64,000 nt of DNA, from assembly GCF_900172275.1 (NCBI RefSeq), contig NZ_FWFT01000002.1:620001-684000 (forward strand), in the 5' to 3' direction. The notes beneath the pieces were generated by a model that had not been told where the DNA came from, searched no databases, and worked only from the letters and a program-made list of their open reading frames with translations. The DNA is from Pseudooctadecabacter jejudonensis. Lineage in GTDB: Bacteria > Pseudomonadota > Alphaproteobacteria > Rhodobacterales > Rhodobacteraceae. This document shows positions 49,943 through 58,397 of this stretch, in pieces (the first letter of the stretch is position 1; each line of letters starts with the position of its first letter). Made by a program: the position numbers and the translations under genes.

Positions 49943-51102
49943 GCGCCCAAAGCCCGCAGCAATTCGCGGCTGATGATGTGACGCTGGATTTCGGATGTGC
50001 CGTCCCAGATGCGTTCAACGCGCGCGTCGCGCCAGAACCGTTCAAGGGGGTAATCATCCATCAGGCCCATGCCGCCGTGGATCTGGATGGCGGCGTCCGT
50101 GACGCGGGCCAGACATTCAGAGGCGAAGAGTTTCGCGCTGGCGATTTCACGATTGGCGGGCAGGCCTTTATCGAGGCGGTCCGCGCAGGCGAGGGTGAGC
50201 AAATCGGCGGCGTCGATTTCGGTGATCATGTCGGCCAGCTGAAAGCTGACGCCCTGAAACTTACCGATCTTTTGACCGAACTGTTCGCGTTCGGCGGCAT
50301 AGTCCAGCGCGTAATCAAACACGCGGCGCGCGCGGCCCACGGACATCGCGGCGACGGTGATCCGCGTGGCATAAAGCCATTCGTTCATGACAGCGAACCC
50401 GCCGTCGACCTCTCCCAGGACAGCCCCGTCAGGCAGGCGGCAATCGTCAAAATCGAGGATCATATTCTTGTAGCCGCGGTGACTGACGGATTTGTAGCCG
50501 TCGCGGATCGTGAAGCCGGGGTGGCCGCGATCAACTAGGAAGGTTGTGATGCGCTTTTTGGGGCCACGGGGGGTGTCATCTTCGCCCGTTGCAACAAAGA
50601 CGATGAGAAAATCGGCGTGATCCGCGCCGGAGATGAAGTGCTTGGTGCCGTTGAGGACCCAATCGCCCCCATCGCGCACGGCGGTGCATTTCATCCCCCG
50701 CACGTCGGACCCGGCACCTGGCTCTGTCATCGCCAGCGCGTCCATCCTCTCCCCTCGAATGGCCGGGTCGCGGTAGCGTTCGATCTGTTCGCCTTCGCAG
50801 GCCATGAGGATGTTTTGGGGCCGCCCGAAAAAGTGCGTCAGCGCCATCGACCCGCGCCCGAGTTCACGTTCGACGAGCGAAAATTCAACATGATTGAGGC
50901 CCGCGCCCCCTGCACTTTCAGGGAAATTACAGGCGTAAAAGCCAAGGTCGATGGTCTTTTGTTTGATCTGCTGGGCAAGGTCCGGGGGGACCTCTCCGGT
51001 GCGTTCAACGAGATCTTCGTGGGGGTAGATTTCGTTTTCAACAAAGCTGCGGACGGTGTCCGCGATCATGGTGTGTTCGTCTGTCAGGCCGTAGGTCGTC
51101 AT
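49939..51102 (-). CDS. Acyl-CoA dehydrogenase with Asp at the usual catalytic Glu position
   Basis: The product is 387 residues of the standard flavoprotein fold. FAD and substrate contacts are visible in [55 protein letters not shown] and [22 protein letters not shown]. At the position of the usual catalytic glutamate (YEGTSEIQ) this protein reads [10 protein letters not shown], so Asp 367 replaces Glu. It could still serve as the base, or the base may come from another helix as in isovaleryl-CoA dehydrogenase. It is preceded by a class II aldolase gene (101 bases) and overlaps the synthetase gene by 4 bases. Confidence 0.94.
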   Translation of the reverse strand: MTTYGLTDEHTMIADTVRSFVENEIYPHEDLVERTGEVPPDLAQQIKQKTIDLGFYACNFPESAGGAGLNHVEFSLVERELGRGSMALTHFFGRPQNILMACEGEQIERYRDPAIRGERMDALAMTEPGAGSDVRGMKCTAVRDGGDWVLNGTKHFISGADHADFLIVFVATGEDDTPRGPKKRITTFLVDRGHPGFTIRDGYKSVSHRGYKNMILDFDDCRLPDGAVLGEVDGGFAVMNEWLYATRITVAAMSVGRARRVFDYALDYAAEREQFGQKIGKFQGVSFQLADMITEIDAADLLTLACADRLDKGLPANREIASAKLFASECLARVTDAAIQIHGGMGLMDDYPLERFWRDARVERIWDGTSEIQRHIISRELLRALGA

Positions 51103-51203
51103 GCTGGAGTCCGTTCAAAAAGGGAAAAAGAGGCTGGGTTAGAGCCTGTTTTCACCCCGGACGACGGGTGCTTGTCCAAACGGTAAGGTCGTCGTGGAAC
51201 CGT

Positions 51204-51959
51204 TTAGCTGGCATAGGTTGACCCTTCTTCATCCAAGATTGCCTTGAGTTCGGAGAGGTGGCGTTCGTCTTGGTCTGGATAGTCTTCGAGTTCTTGCGCG
51301 GTTTTTTCTGCGATGTCATCGGGAATGACGCGCAAGGGTTGGCCAGTTTGCAGGGCGCGGATGTAGGTTTCGGCGGCGCGTTCGAAATAATAGAGACGGT
51401 TGAAGGTCTCTGCGACCGATGTCCCGATGATCATGATGCCGTGGTTGCCCATGATCATGACCTTCTTCTTTGGATCGATCAGGAGGGCGGCGCAGCGTTC
51501 GCCCTCTTCCTCAAACGCGAGGCCGCCGTAGCTGTCATCAATCACGTAGCGGTTGAAAAAGGTCGCGCAGTTCTGGTCGATCGGGGGCAGACGGCTGTCG
51601 GCAAGGCTGGCCAGAACGGTCGCGTGGATGGAATGGACATGCATGGCGCAGCGGGCGTGGGGGCAGTGGCGGTGGATGCCGCCGTGCAGGCCCCATGCGG
51701 TGGGATCGGGGGCGTTGGGGCCGGACAGGGTTTCGGGATCGTTGGCGTCGACCACAATCATGTCGGAGGCTTTGATCCGGCTGAAGTGCATCTGGTTGGG
51801 GTTCATCAGGAATCGTGTACCGTCGTCATTGATGGCGAGGCTGAAATGGTTGGCGACGCCTTCGTGCATGTTCAGCCGCGCCGTCCATCGAAAGGCGGCG
51901 GCCAGATCGACGCGATCCTGCCAGTGATCCATATTTGGTCGCGTGTGTGTGACTGTCAT
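51204..51959 (-). CDS. Class II aldolase/adducin family protein
   Basis: The product is 251 residues. The zinc-binding His-X-His is in ARCAMHVHSIHATVLASL, and another ligand is expected in MIMGNHGIMIIGTSVAETF. The N-terminus FRWTARLNMHEGVANHFSL is typical of the family and includes the NHFS phosphate-loop-like motif. Members cleave or epimerise phosphorylated sugars, or decarboxylate small hydroxy acids. Here the neighbours act on CoA esters, so it may supply the acid that is activated. It is the first gene of the minus-strand operon. Confidence 0.92.
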   Translation of the reverse strand: MTVTHTRPNMDHWQDRVDLAAAFRWTARLNMHEGVANHFSLAINDDGTRFLMNPNQMHFSRIKASDMIVVDANDPETLSGPNAPDPTAWGLHGGIHRHCPHARCAMHVHSIHATVLASLADSRLPPIDQNCATFFNRYVIDDSYGGLAFEEEGERCAALLIDPKKKVMIMGNHGIMIIGTSVAETFNRLYYFERAAETYIRALQTGQPLRVIPDDIAEKTAQELEDYPDQDERHLSELKAILDEEGSTYAS

Positions 51960-52033
51960 CCCGGACCTCCCTTGGCGGATAGGCTGTCAGGTCATCGGGG
52001 CTGTGACAAGTCTGTGCGCGTCACGGCAGGTCA

Positions 52034-53017
52034 TCAGCGCGACAGCAGATGAAGGAGCGCAGTTTCTGACTGACGCAGGTCGGCTGTGGTGTTTGACGGA
52101 TCGATAAGCGCGGCGCGATCCTCGGCTGGCATATCGGTCAGCGCGATGACGTCAGGGTGGATGTAGCTGTTTCGTGCGATGGTGGGTGTGTTGGCGAGGC
52201 GGCTTGCGGCGGCGTCTGCCATGGATTTGATCGTGAGGTCAGGGTCGCGCAGGGCGACATCAAATGCGGCGACCGTGCCCGCCCATGTGCGAAAGGTTTT
52301 GGCGGTCAGGCGGTCGTCGTCGGTGATGTCATAAAGCGTGGCGTTGATGGCGTCGGCGGTGATGCTGTGGGCGGCACCGGTATCATCGACCCACGAGACG
52401 AGTTCCGCTCCCGGAAGGTCTTGCAGACGGTTGAGGGCACGGTTCAACGTTTGATCGCGCAGTCGCTTGCGGATCTTTTTGCCGCCTTTTCCAGTGTAGG
52501 AGAGACGAATTTCGCCGTCTTTCAGATTAAGGTGGCGGGGTTTGAGGGTCGTCGCGCCGTAGGTGCCGTTCTCTGCGGCATAATCGGCCGTGCCGACACG
52601 AATGGCCGCCCGATCCAGCAGGGCCAGAAGGGCGGCAATTGCGTAGTCTTTGGTGCCCACGTCTTCTTTCAGGTCGCGCCGCACGCGGCGCCGGATCCGC
52701 GGCAGCATAGCCCCGAAATCGGCCAGTGCATCGAATTTTGTGAGCGCGCGAAAGGCCGTCCAATCTGCGTGGTAGCGATATTGCTTGCGCTGTCGCACGT
52801 CACGGCCTGTGGCCTGCAGGTGGCCATTCACCTTTGGGCTGATCCAGACGTTTTCATAGGCGGGGGGCACGGCGAGGGCGTTGATCCGTTTGCGTTCGCG
52901 CGCGCAGTTGATGCGGGTGCCGTCCGGCGCGATGTAGCTGAACCCGCGCCCTCGTCTTTCACGACGGATGCCGGGTTGGTCGTCGGCATAATGAATGAGA
53001 TCTGGCGCCTGCGTCAT
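52034..53017 (-). CDS. DNA topoisomerase IB, poxvirus-like
   Basis: This enzyme nicks one DNA strand through a 3'-phosphotyrosine and relaxes supercoils without ATP. It has 327 residues from the ATG at 53017; in-frame upstream starts to 53119 add a Pro/Gln-rich leader of doubtful reality. The N-terminal beta domain has GRGFSYIAPDGTRI and PPAYENVWISPKVNGHLQATGRD. The catalytic domain contains YRYHADW, LSYTGKGGKKIRKRL, TAKTFRTWAGTVAAF, and the active tyrosine in ARNSYIHPDV. It is divergent from amn. Confidence 0.93.
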   Translation of the reverse strand: MTQAPDLIHYADDQPGIRRERRGRGFSYIAPDGTRINCARERKRINALAVPPAYENVWISPKVNGHLQATGRDVRQRKQYRYHADWTAFRALTKFDALADFGAMLPRIRRRVRRDLKEDVGTKDYAIAALLALLDRAAIRVGTADYAAENGTYGATTLKPRHLNLKDGEIRLSYTGKGGKKIRKRLRDQTLNRALNRLQDLPGAELVSWVDDTGAAHSITADAINATLYDITDDDRLTAKTFRTWAGTVAAFDVALRDPDLTIKSMADAAASRLANTPTIARNSYIHPDVIALTDMPAEDRAALIDPSNTTADLRQSETALLHLLSR

Positions 53018-53079
53018 GTGGGGGTAACGCGGCGTTTGGGCGAGGGTTCCGGCATGAGATGGCTGTTCTGGGTCTTGCG

Positions 53080-53165
53080 TGCCCCTTATGTCTGGGGCAT
53101 GAGAGTGCATGTTACGCACTTTTCACACCGTCCGATCCGCCGCAGTTTGCCCTGCGGCGTTTTTT
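53080..53165 (+). promoter_or_regulatory. Three successive stem-loops in the amn leader
   Basis: HP1: TGCCCC (53080-53085) with GGGGCA (53094-53099). HP2: AGTGC (53104-53108) with GCACT (53116-53120), followed by TTT. HP3: CGCCGCAG (53138-53145) with CTGCGGCG (53152-53159), loop TTTGCC, followed by six T, a classical intrinsic terminator. No plus-strand gene precedes it, so it would stop transcripts heading into amn, as in attenuation, or antisense RNA from topoisomerase IB. Confidence 0.55.
53138..53165 (+). terminator. Intrinsic terminator upstream of amn
   Basis: A perfect 8-bp GC-rich stem with a 6-base loop is followed by TTTTTT and ends 41 bases before the amn start codon. Confidence 0.8.
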
Positions 53166-53206
53166 GTATTTATCCTGTCCAGCACCATGAAAAGGGAGGT
53201 CCGCCC

Positions 53207-54685
53207 ATGACACCGTTTGAAGCCCACTTGCCTGTGGTGTCCCCTGATGTGCCCGCAGCAGAGGAATTCCGCGACCCCAAGGCCGCGGTTGCCCGCTTGC
53301 AGGAGTTGTACCAGATCGCGGTGGATTTTTTGACGCAGACCTTTGCGGACAACGTGACAGGCGCGCGGCCGGACACACGGTTTCGCGCGTTCTACCCCGA
53401 AATCCGCATCAGGACGTCGACCTTTGCGCAAACAGATTCGCGCCTGTCGTTTGGACATGTTGCAGGGCCGGGCGTCTATTCCACGACCATCACGCGGCCA
53501 GATTTGTTCGAAGGCTATTTGACCCAGCAGATCGGTCTGTTGATCGAAAACCACGATGAACCGGTGTTGATTGGTGTGTCGGCCACGCCCATGCCTGTTC
53601 ATTTTGCGGTGTCTGGTGAGGTGGAGGTGCCACAGGAGGGCACCTTGCAGTTCACCTTACGCGATGTGTTTGATGTGCCCGATCTGGCCACGACCAACGA
53701 CGATATCGTCAATGGCATGGGGTTTTTGCATGCCGACGGGTCCAGCCCTTTGGCGCCTTTTACCGCCCAGCGGATCGATTATTCCCTGGCGCGGTTGCAG
53801 CATTACACCGCCACCAAGGCAGAGCATTTCCAGAACCACGTTCTGTTCACGAACTACCAGTTTTATGTGGAAGAGTTTGAGGCTTACGCCCGCAAGATGT
53901 TGATGGACCCTGACAGTGGCTATACGTCGTTTGTGTCTACGGGCAATCAGGTCATCACCAGCGCGGCGGAGGCGGTGACCCAGCCAGAAAAGATGCCGCA
54001 GATGCCGACGTATCATCTGTGCCGCGAAGACGGATCGGGGATCACGTTGGTGAACATCGGGGTTGGGCCATCCAACGCCAAGACGGCAACCGATCATATT
54101 GCGGTGCTGCGGCCCCATGCGTGGCTGATGGTGGGCCATTGCGCGGGTTTGCGGAATTCACAGCGGTTGGGTGATTTTGTTCTGGCGCATGGCTATCTGC
54201 GTGAAGACCATGTGTTGGATGATGATCTGCCCGTGTGGATGCCGATCCCCGCGCTGGCTGAAATTCAGATCGCTTTGGAAGAGGCGGTGGCGAGTGTCAC
54301 CGAATTGGAAGGGTTTGAGTTGAAGCGGATCATGCGGACGGGCACCGTCGCCACGATCGACAACCGCAACTGGGAATTGCGCGACCAAGACGGGCCGGTG
54401 CAGCGGCTGTCGCAATCGCGGGCCATCGGGTTGGACATGGAAAGTGCAACGATCGCGGCCAACGGGTTCCGGTTCCGCGTGCCTTATGGGACGTTGTTGT
54501 GTGTATCTGACAAACCGCTCCATGGTGAATTGAAGCTGCCCGGCATGGCGTCTGATTTCTACAAAACCCAGGTGTCGCGGCATTTGATGATTGGAATTCG
54601 TGCGATGGAGAAGCTGCGGGATATGCCGCTTGAGCGGATTCACAGCCGGAAATTGCGGTCATTTGAGGAGACCGCGTTCCTTTGA
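53207..54685 (+). CDS. amn: AMP nucleosidase
   Basis: This enzyme splits AMP into adenine and ribose-5-phosphate. It has 492 residues from the ATG at 53207, with AAAGGGAGGT upstream. The reading frame stays open far upstream to 52157 on the antisense of topoisomerase IB, but that part has no coding character. The N-terminal regulatory domain (1-180) contains ARPDTRFRAFYPEIRI and YLTQQIGLLIENHDEPV. The C-terminal nucleoside phosphorylase-like domain contains GSGITLVNIGVGPSNAKT, LMVGHCAGLRNSQRLGDFV and GLDMESATIAANGFRFRVP. It may be controlled by the terminator in its leader. Confidence 0.95.
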   Translation: MTPFEAHLPVVSPDVPAAEEFRDPKAAVARLQELYQIAVDFLTQTFADNVTGARPDTRFRAFYPEIRIRTSTFAQTDSRLSFGHVAGPGVYSTTITRPDLFEGYLTQQIGLLIENHDEPVLIGVSATPMPVHFAVSGEVEVPQEGTLQFTLRDVFDVPDLATTNDDIVNGMGFLHADGSSPLAPFTAQRIDYSLARLQHYTATKAEHFQNHVLFTNYQFYVEEFEAYARKMLMDPDSGYTSFVSTGNQVITSAAEAVTQPEKMPQMPTYHLCREDGSGITLVNIGVGPSNAKTATDHIAVLRPHAWLMVGHCAGLRNSQRLGDFVLAHGYLREDHVLDDDLPVWMPIPALAEIQIALEEAVASVTELEGFELKRIMRTGTVATIDNRNWELRDQDGPVQRLSQSRAIGLDMESATIAANGFRFRVPYGTLLCVSDKPLHGELKLPGMASDFYKTQVSRHLMIGIRAMEKLRDMPLERIHSRKLRSFEETAFL

Positions 54686-54848
54686 TCGGCTGTTTGTGCC
54701 CCTTTGACTCGGGGGAAAGTGTGAAAAACGCCCACAATATGCGGTTTTTCCCTTGTAATGGTGCACAAACAGTTGTGGAACATAGGCACATACAGTTTAC
54801 TGACTGAGCAATAAGCCCCAGCCAAAGGGGCAAACGAGGAGATGAACA

Positions 54849-55139
54849 ATGGCGACGAAACCAATGACCAAAACGCAGCTGGTTGCTGCATTGGCCGAAA
54901 AAATGGACACAGATAAGAAATCTGCATCCGCAGCACTGGACGCGATCACCGGTCTGATCACTGACGAAGTATCCGCAGGCGGCGCTGTGACCCTGCCTGG
55001 CGTTGGCAAAATCTACTGCCGTGAGCGCCCCGAGCGTATGGTGCGCAACCCTGCCACCGGTGAGCAGATCAAGAAAGAAGCCGACAAGGTTGTCAAAATG
55101 ACAATCGCGAAGGCACTGAAGGACAGCGTGAACGGCTAA
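54849..55139 (+). CDS. hup: HU family DNA-binding protein
   Basis: This small histone-like protein bends and compacts DNA as a dimer. It has 96 residues with GAGGAG 7 bases before the ATG. The pattern MTKTQLVAALAEKMDTDKKSASAALDAI (helices), GGAVTLPGVGKIYCRERPERMVRNPATGE (beta arm; quoted parts LPGVGKIYCRERP, VRNPATGEQI) is the HU/IHF signature with the conserved arm proline. The upstream 163 bases are AT-rich, with a GAAAAAC/GTTTTTC pair near 54723-54750 that may end the amn transcript, and a GCCCC/GGGGC stem in the leader. It is followed by an intrinsic terminator. Confidence 0.96.
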   Translation: MATKPMTKTQLVAALAEKMDTDKKSASAALDAITGLITDEVSAGGAVTLPGVGKIYCRERPERMVRNPATGEQIKKEADKVVKMTIAKALKDSVNG

Positions 55140-55163
55140 CGTTCCCATCTTTCACATGTTAGA

Positions 55164-55205
55164 GGGTCGCCCTGTGATTGAGTTCAGGGGCGGCCCTTTT
55201 TCGTG
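55164..55205 (+). terminator. Intrinsic terminator of hup
   Basis: GGGTCGCCC (55164-55172) pairs with GGGGCGGCCC (55187-55196) with one wobble and one bulge, followed by TTTTT, 25 bases after the hup stop. Confidence 0.75.
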
Positions 55206-55217
55206 GCGGAGGCAGGC

Positions 55218-56090
55218 ATGAAGATTGACGGCAAAGCGATTTTGATGGGCGTGGTGTTTGGCATCATCTGGGCGTCGGCGTTCACCTCTGCACGGGTGAT
55301 CGTGCAATATGCCCCGCCGCTTTATGCGCTGACATTCCGGTTTTTGTGTTCGGGGATCATCGCTGTCGTGATCGCGCGGGCGCTGGGCCAATCGTGGCAT
55401 TTGACACGGGGCCAATGGGCGGCCGTTGTGGTGTTCGGATTGTGCCAGAATGCGCTGTATTTGGGTCTGAATTTCGTGGCGATGCAAACGGTAGAGGCCT
55501 CTTTGGCGTCGATCATCGCGTCGACGATGCCATTGTTGGTGGCGCTGGCCACCTGGGCCTTTTTGGGGGAACGGTTGCCCCCATTGGGCATCGCGGGATT
55601 GGCCGCTGGCATGGTGGGTGTGGCGCTGATCATGGGGGCGCGACTACAGGGCGAGGTTGATGTGTTCGGGGTGGGCCTGTGCGTGATTTCTGTCATCTCG
55701 CTGACTGTGGCGACGTTGATGATGCGGGGGGCCTCATCGGGCGGAAATTTCCTGATGATCGTGGGCTTGCAGATGTTTGTGGGGGCGGCGGCGTTGGCGG
55801 TGCCAGCTGTTGTGTTTGAGACGTTTACCGTCGATCTGACGTGGCAGCTGGGCGTTGCGTTCTTGTACACGCTGATCTTTCCAGGCGTGATTGCGACGTT
55901 GATCTGGTTTTTGCTGGTGGACCGGATCGGGGCGACGCCTGCGGCTGTCTTTCACTTCCTCACACCATTTTTCGGGGTCAGCATCGCGGCGGTGCTGCTG
56001 GGTGAGGAGCTGGGATCGCTTGATATCGTCGGCGTGCTGATCATCACGGTCGGCATTCTGGCGGTGCAGCTGAGCAAACAGAAGGCCTAG
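55218..56090 (+). CDS. EamA/DMT family transporter
   Basis: The product is 290 residues from the ATG at 55218 (GGAGG 6 bases upstream); a GTG at 55203 is in frame. Ten membrane helices in two EamA halves are visible. The first opens with [21 protein letters not shown] and [20 protein letters not shown]. The second ends in [25 protein letters not shown], a typical closing EamA motif. It is a predicted metabolite exporter of unknown substrate. It is not close to the EamA protein at 36866 in sequence. Its stop overlaps the convergent aroC by 4 bases. Confidence 0.9.
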   Translation: MKIDGKAILMGVVFGIIWASAFTSARVIVQYAPPLYALTFRFLCSGIIAVVIARALGQSWHLTRGQWAAVVVFGLCQNALYLGLNFVAMQTVEASLASIIASTMPLLVALATWAFLGERLPPLGIAGLAAGMVGVALIMGARLQGEVDVFGVGLCVISVISLTVATLMMRGASSGGNFLMIVGLQMFVGAAALAVPAVVFETFTVDLTWQLGVAFLYTLIFPGVIATLIWFLLVDRIGATPAAVFHFLTPFFGVSIAAVLLGEELGSLDIVGVLIITVGILAVQLSKQKA

Positions 56091-57190
56091 CCGATCTGCC
56101 CCCGTACCCCGCCGGTTTGGCCACGATCCAGCAGGATGTGATCAAGGATCACGGCGGCCATCATCGCCTCACCCACGGGAACGGCGCGGATGCCGACGCA
56201 GGGGTCGTGGCGGCCTTTGGTCACGACCTCGGTCGGGGTGCCGTCCATGCGGATGGATTTTCGGGGGGACAGGATGGATGACGTGGGTTTGACGGCAAAG
56301 CGCACGACGATGTCCTGGCCGGTGCTGATGCCGCCCAGGATGCCGCCTGCATGGTTGCTGGAATATTCTGGCCCGTTCGGACCCATGAAAATCTCATCCG
56401 CGTTGGCCCGGCCTGTGAGGCCTGCGGCGGCCATGCCTTCACCCACTTCGACGCCTTTGACGGCATTGATGGACATCATGGCGGCGGCCAAATCAGTGTC
56501 TAATTTGGCATAAACGGGGGCGCCGATGCCTGAGGGTACGTTGCGGGCCACGACCTCAATCATCGCGCCAACGGAGTTATGATCATCCTTGCGCAGCCAG
56601 TTGAGGTAATCTGTCCAATCGTCCACAGCGCCCGCATCGGGGCACCAGAAATCGTTGCCATCAATCGCGTTCCAATCGAAGCGGTCCCGGTCGATGTGTT
56701 TTTCGCCCATCTGCACCATGTAGCCTTTGATTTGCACGCCAGGTGCGATGGCTTTGATCGCCTCACGCGCGACGCCCCCTGCGGCCACGCGGGCCGCGGT
56801 TTCGCGGGCTGAACTGCGCCCGCCGCCACGATAATCACGGATCCCGTATTTCTGGTGATAGGTGATGTCGGCGTGGCCGGGGCGGAAGGTATTGGCGATA
56901 TCGCCGTAGTCTTTCGAACGCTGATCGGTGTTGCGGATCATCAGCTGGATGGGGGTGCCGGTGGTCGTGTCCTCAAACACACCGGACAGGATTTCGACCG
57001 CATCGGGTTCATTCCGCTGGGTTGTCATCTTGGACACGCCGGGGCGGCGTTTGTCGAGCCAGTGTTGCAACATCGGGGCCGTCAGCGCGACGCCGGGGGG
57101 GCAGCCATCCACTGTCGCGCCCAAGGCGGGCCCGTGGCTTTCGCCCCATGTGGTCACGCGGAAGAGGTGTCCGTAGCTGTTCATCGACAT
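56087..57190 (-). CDS. aroC: Chorismate synthase
   Basis: This enzyme makes chorismate from EPSP with reduced FMN, the branch point to aromatic amino acids, folate and quinones. It has 367 residues from the ATG at 57190, with AAAGGAG 7 bases upstream. The open frame continues further upstream over the riboswitch region but without family similarity. Signatures are the opening [29 protein letters not shown] (key part [10 protein letters not shown]), [20 protein letters not shown] and VGVSTGQDIV-type [20 protein letters not shown]. It is divergent from the thiamine transporter operon. Confidence 0.96.
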   Translation of the reverse strand: MSMNSYGHLFRVTTWGESHGPALGATVDGCPPGVALTAPMLQHWLDKRRPGVSKMTTQRNEPDAVEILSGVFEDTTTGTPIQLMIRNTDQRSKDYGDIANTFRPGHADITYHQKYGIRDYRGGGRSSARETAARVAAGGVAREAIKAIAPGVQIKGYMVQMGEKHIDRDRFDWNAIDGNDFWCPDAGAVDDWTDYLNWLRKDDHNSVGAMIEVVARNVPSGIGAPVYAKLDTDLAAAMMSINAVKGVEVGEGMAAAGLTGRANADEIFMGPNGPEYSSNHAGGILGGISTGQDIVVRFAVKPTSSILSPRKSIRMDGTPTEVVTKGRHDPCVGIRAVPVGEAMMAAVILDHILLDRGQTGGVRGQIG

Positions 57191-57261
57191 GTGAAGGCTC
57201 CTTTGGCGTGTGGATAGCCGCGCTGTGCGCCCTTGCCAAGCCTGTCCGCGCCGCTTACGTT

Positions 57262-57358
57262 CCGGCGTACCTCGGGGGGCTTTGTTATGAAGCTGAGATG
57301 CCACAGTGGCGGACCCGTTGAACCTGAACCGGTTAAGACCGGCGGAGGGAAGGTAACG
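57262..57358 (+). promoter_or_regulatory. TPP (thiamine pyrophosphate) riboswitch
   Basis: The conserved THI-box parts are present in order: CTCGGGGGGC (57271-57280), GCTGAGATG (57292-57300), GACCCGTTGAACCTGAACCGG (in parts: ACCCGTT, GAACCTGA), and GACCGGCGGAGGGAAGGTAA (parts: ACCGGCGGAGGGAAG). A CAATGC/GCATTG pair at 57371-57396 next to the Shine-Dalgarno of thiB could be the switching part that hides the start site when TPP is bound. It controls thiBPQ. Confidence 0.93.
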
Positions 57359-57410
57359 GGTTCTGATACCCAATGCCCCCACCGTTCGGCGCATTGAGAG
57401 GAAAGAACCG

Positions 57411-58397
57411 ATGAAAAAGACCCTACTCACTGTCGCAGGACTGTTTGCTGCTACGGCTGCCCATGCAGACGGCCATGCGAACACGTTGACAGTTTACGCC
57501 CCCGATTATTTCGGATCCGAATGGGGCCCCGGCCCGTCGATTGAGGCCGCGTTCGAGGAACGTTGCGGCTGTGATCTGGTGTATCAGACCGGCGACCTGC
57601 TGCCGCGTCTGTTGCTTGAAGGTGAGGCCACCGAAGCGGACGTTGCCATTGGCTTTAACTCCGATGTCAGCAAGCGCGCACGCGAAAGCGGCTTGTTCTC
57701 GCCGCACGGGCTGGACCTGTCGCCCCTGACCCTGCCGTTGGAGTGGACTGACGATACATTCCTGCCGTTCAACTACGGGCATACGGCCTTCATCTACGAC
57801 AACACCAAACTTGACGGTTTCGACAGTTTTGAGGCTCTGCTGGATGCGCCGGATGATGTGCGTATTGTGATCCAGGATCCGCGGTCTTCGATCTCTGGTC
57901 TGGCGTTGGTGCTGTGGGTGAATGCAGTTTACGGCGATGAGGCCGAGGCCGCCTGGGCCCGTATGGCGCCGAAAATTGTGACGGTGACGCAGGGCTGGTC
58001 TGAAAGCTATGGCCTGTTCACTGATGGGGAAGCGGATGTTGTGCTGTCCTATACCACGTCGCCTGCCTATCACATCATTGCAGAAGAAGACCTGACGAAG
58101 TCTGCCGCTATCTTTGAGGAAGGCCATTATTTCATGGTTGAGACGGCTGCAAAGCTGGCAGGCACCGACAACGAAGATCTGGCCGATCAGTTCATGGCAT
58201 TCATTCTGACGGAAGACTTCCAGACGATGATCCCGACGACGAACTGGTCCTTCCCCGCCGCACTGGAGGAAGACAAGTGGCCCGAAGGGTTCCAGGAGCT
58301 GCCGATGCCTGAAACGGTTTTGTTCTATTCCGAGGATGAGGCCGCGGCCCTACGCGACACTGCGATTGAGGCATGGCGCAGCGCGCTGTCTCAGTAA
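57411..58397 (+). CDS. thiB: Thiamine ABC transporter substrate-binding protein
   Basis: The product is 328 residues with a signal peptide ([20 protein letters not shown]). The mature protein is a periplasmic binding protein of the iron/thiamine class: [77 protein letters not shown] and [15 protein letters not shown]. It binds thiamine or its phosphates for ThiPQ. The TPP riboswitch just upstream supports this specificity strongly. GAGAGGAAAG precedes the ATG. Confidence 0.95.
   Translation: MKKTLLTVAGLFAATAAHADGHANTLTVYAPDYFGSEWGPGPSIEAAFEERCGCDLVYQTGDLLPRLLLEGEATEADVAIGFNSDVSKRARESGLFSPHGLDLSPLTLPLEWTDDTFLPFNYGHTAFIYDNTKLDGFDSFEALLDAPDDVRIVIQDPRSSISGLALVLWVNAVYGDEAEAAWARMAPKIVTVTQGWSESYGLFTDGEADVVLSYTTSPAYHIIAEEDLTKSAAIFEEGHYFMVETAAKLAGTDNEDLADQFMAFILTEDFQTMIPTTNWSFPAALEEDKWPEGFQELPMPETVLFYSEDEAAALRDTAIEAWRSALSQ

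Noticed and set aside
52157-53206. Open frame extending amn upstream by 350 codons
   Set aside because: It is the antisense of topoisomerase IB and crosses the amn leader and its terminator; the product has no family pattern, while the ATG at 53207 has a strong ribosome site.
57191-57484. Longer N-terminus of chorismate synthase
   Set aside because: It would cover the TPP riboswitch and thiB leader on the other strand, and the family starts at [16 protein letters not shown].
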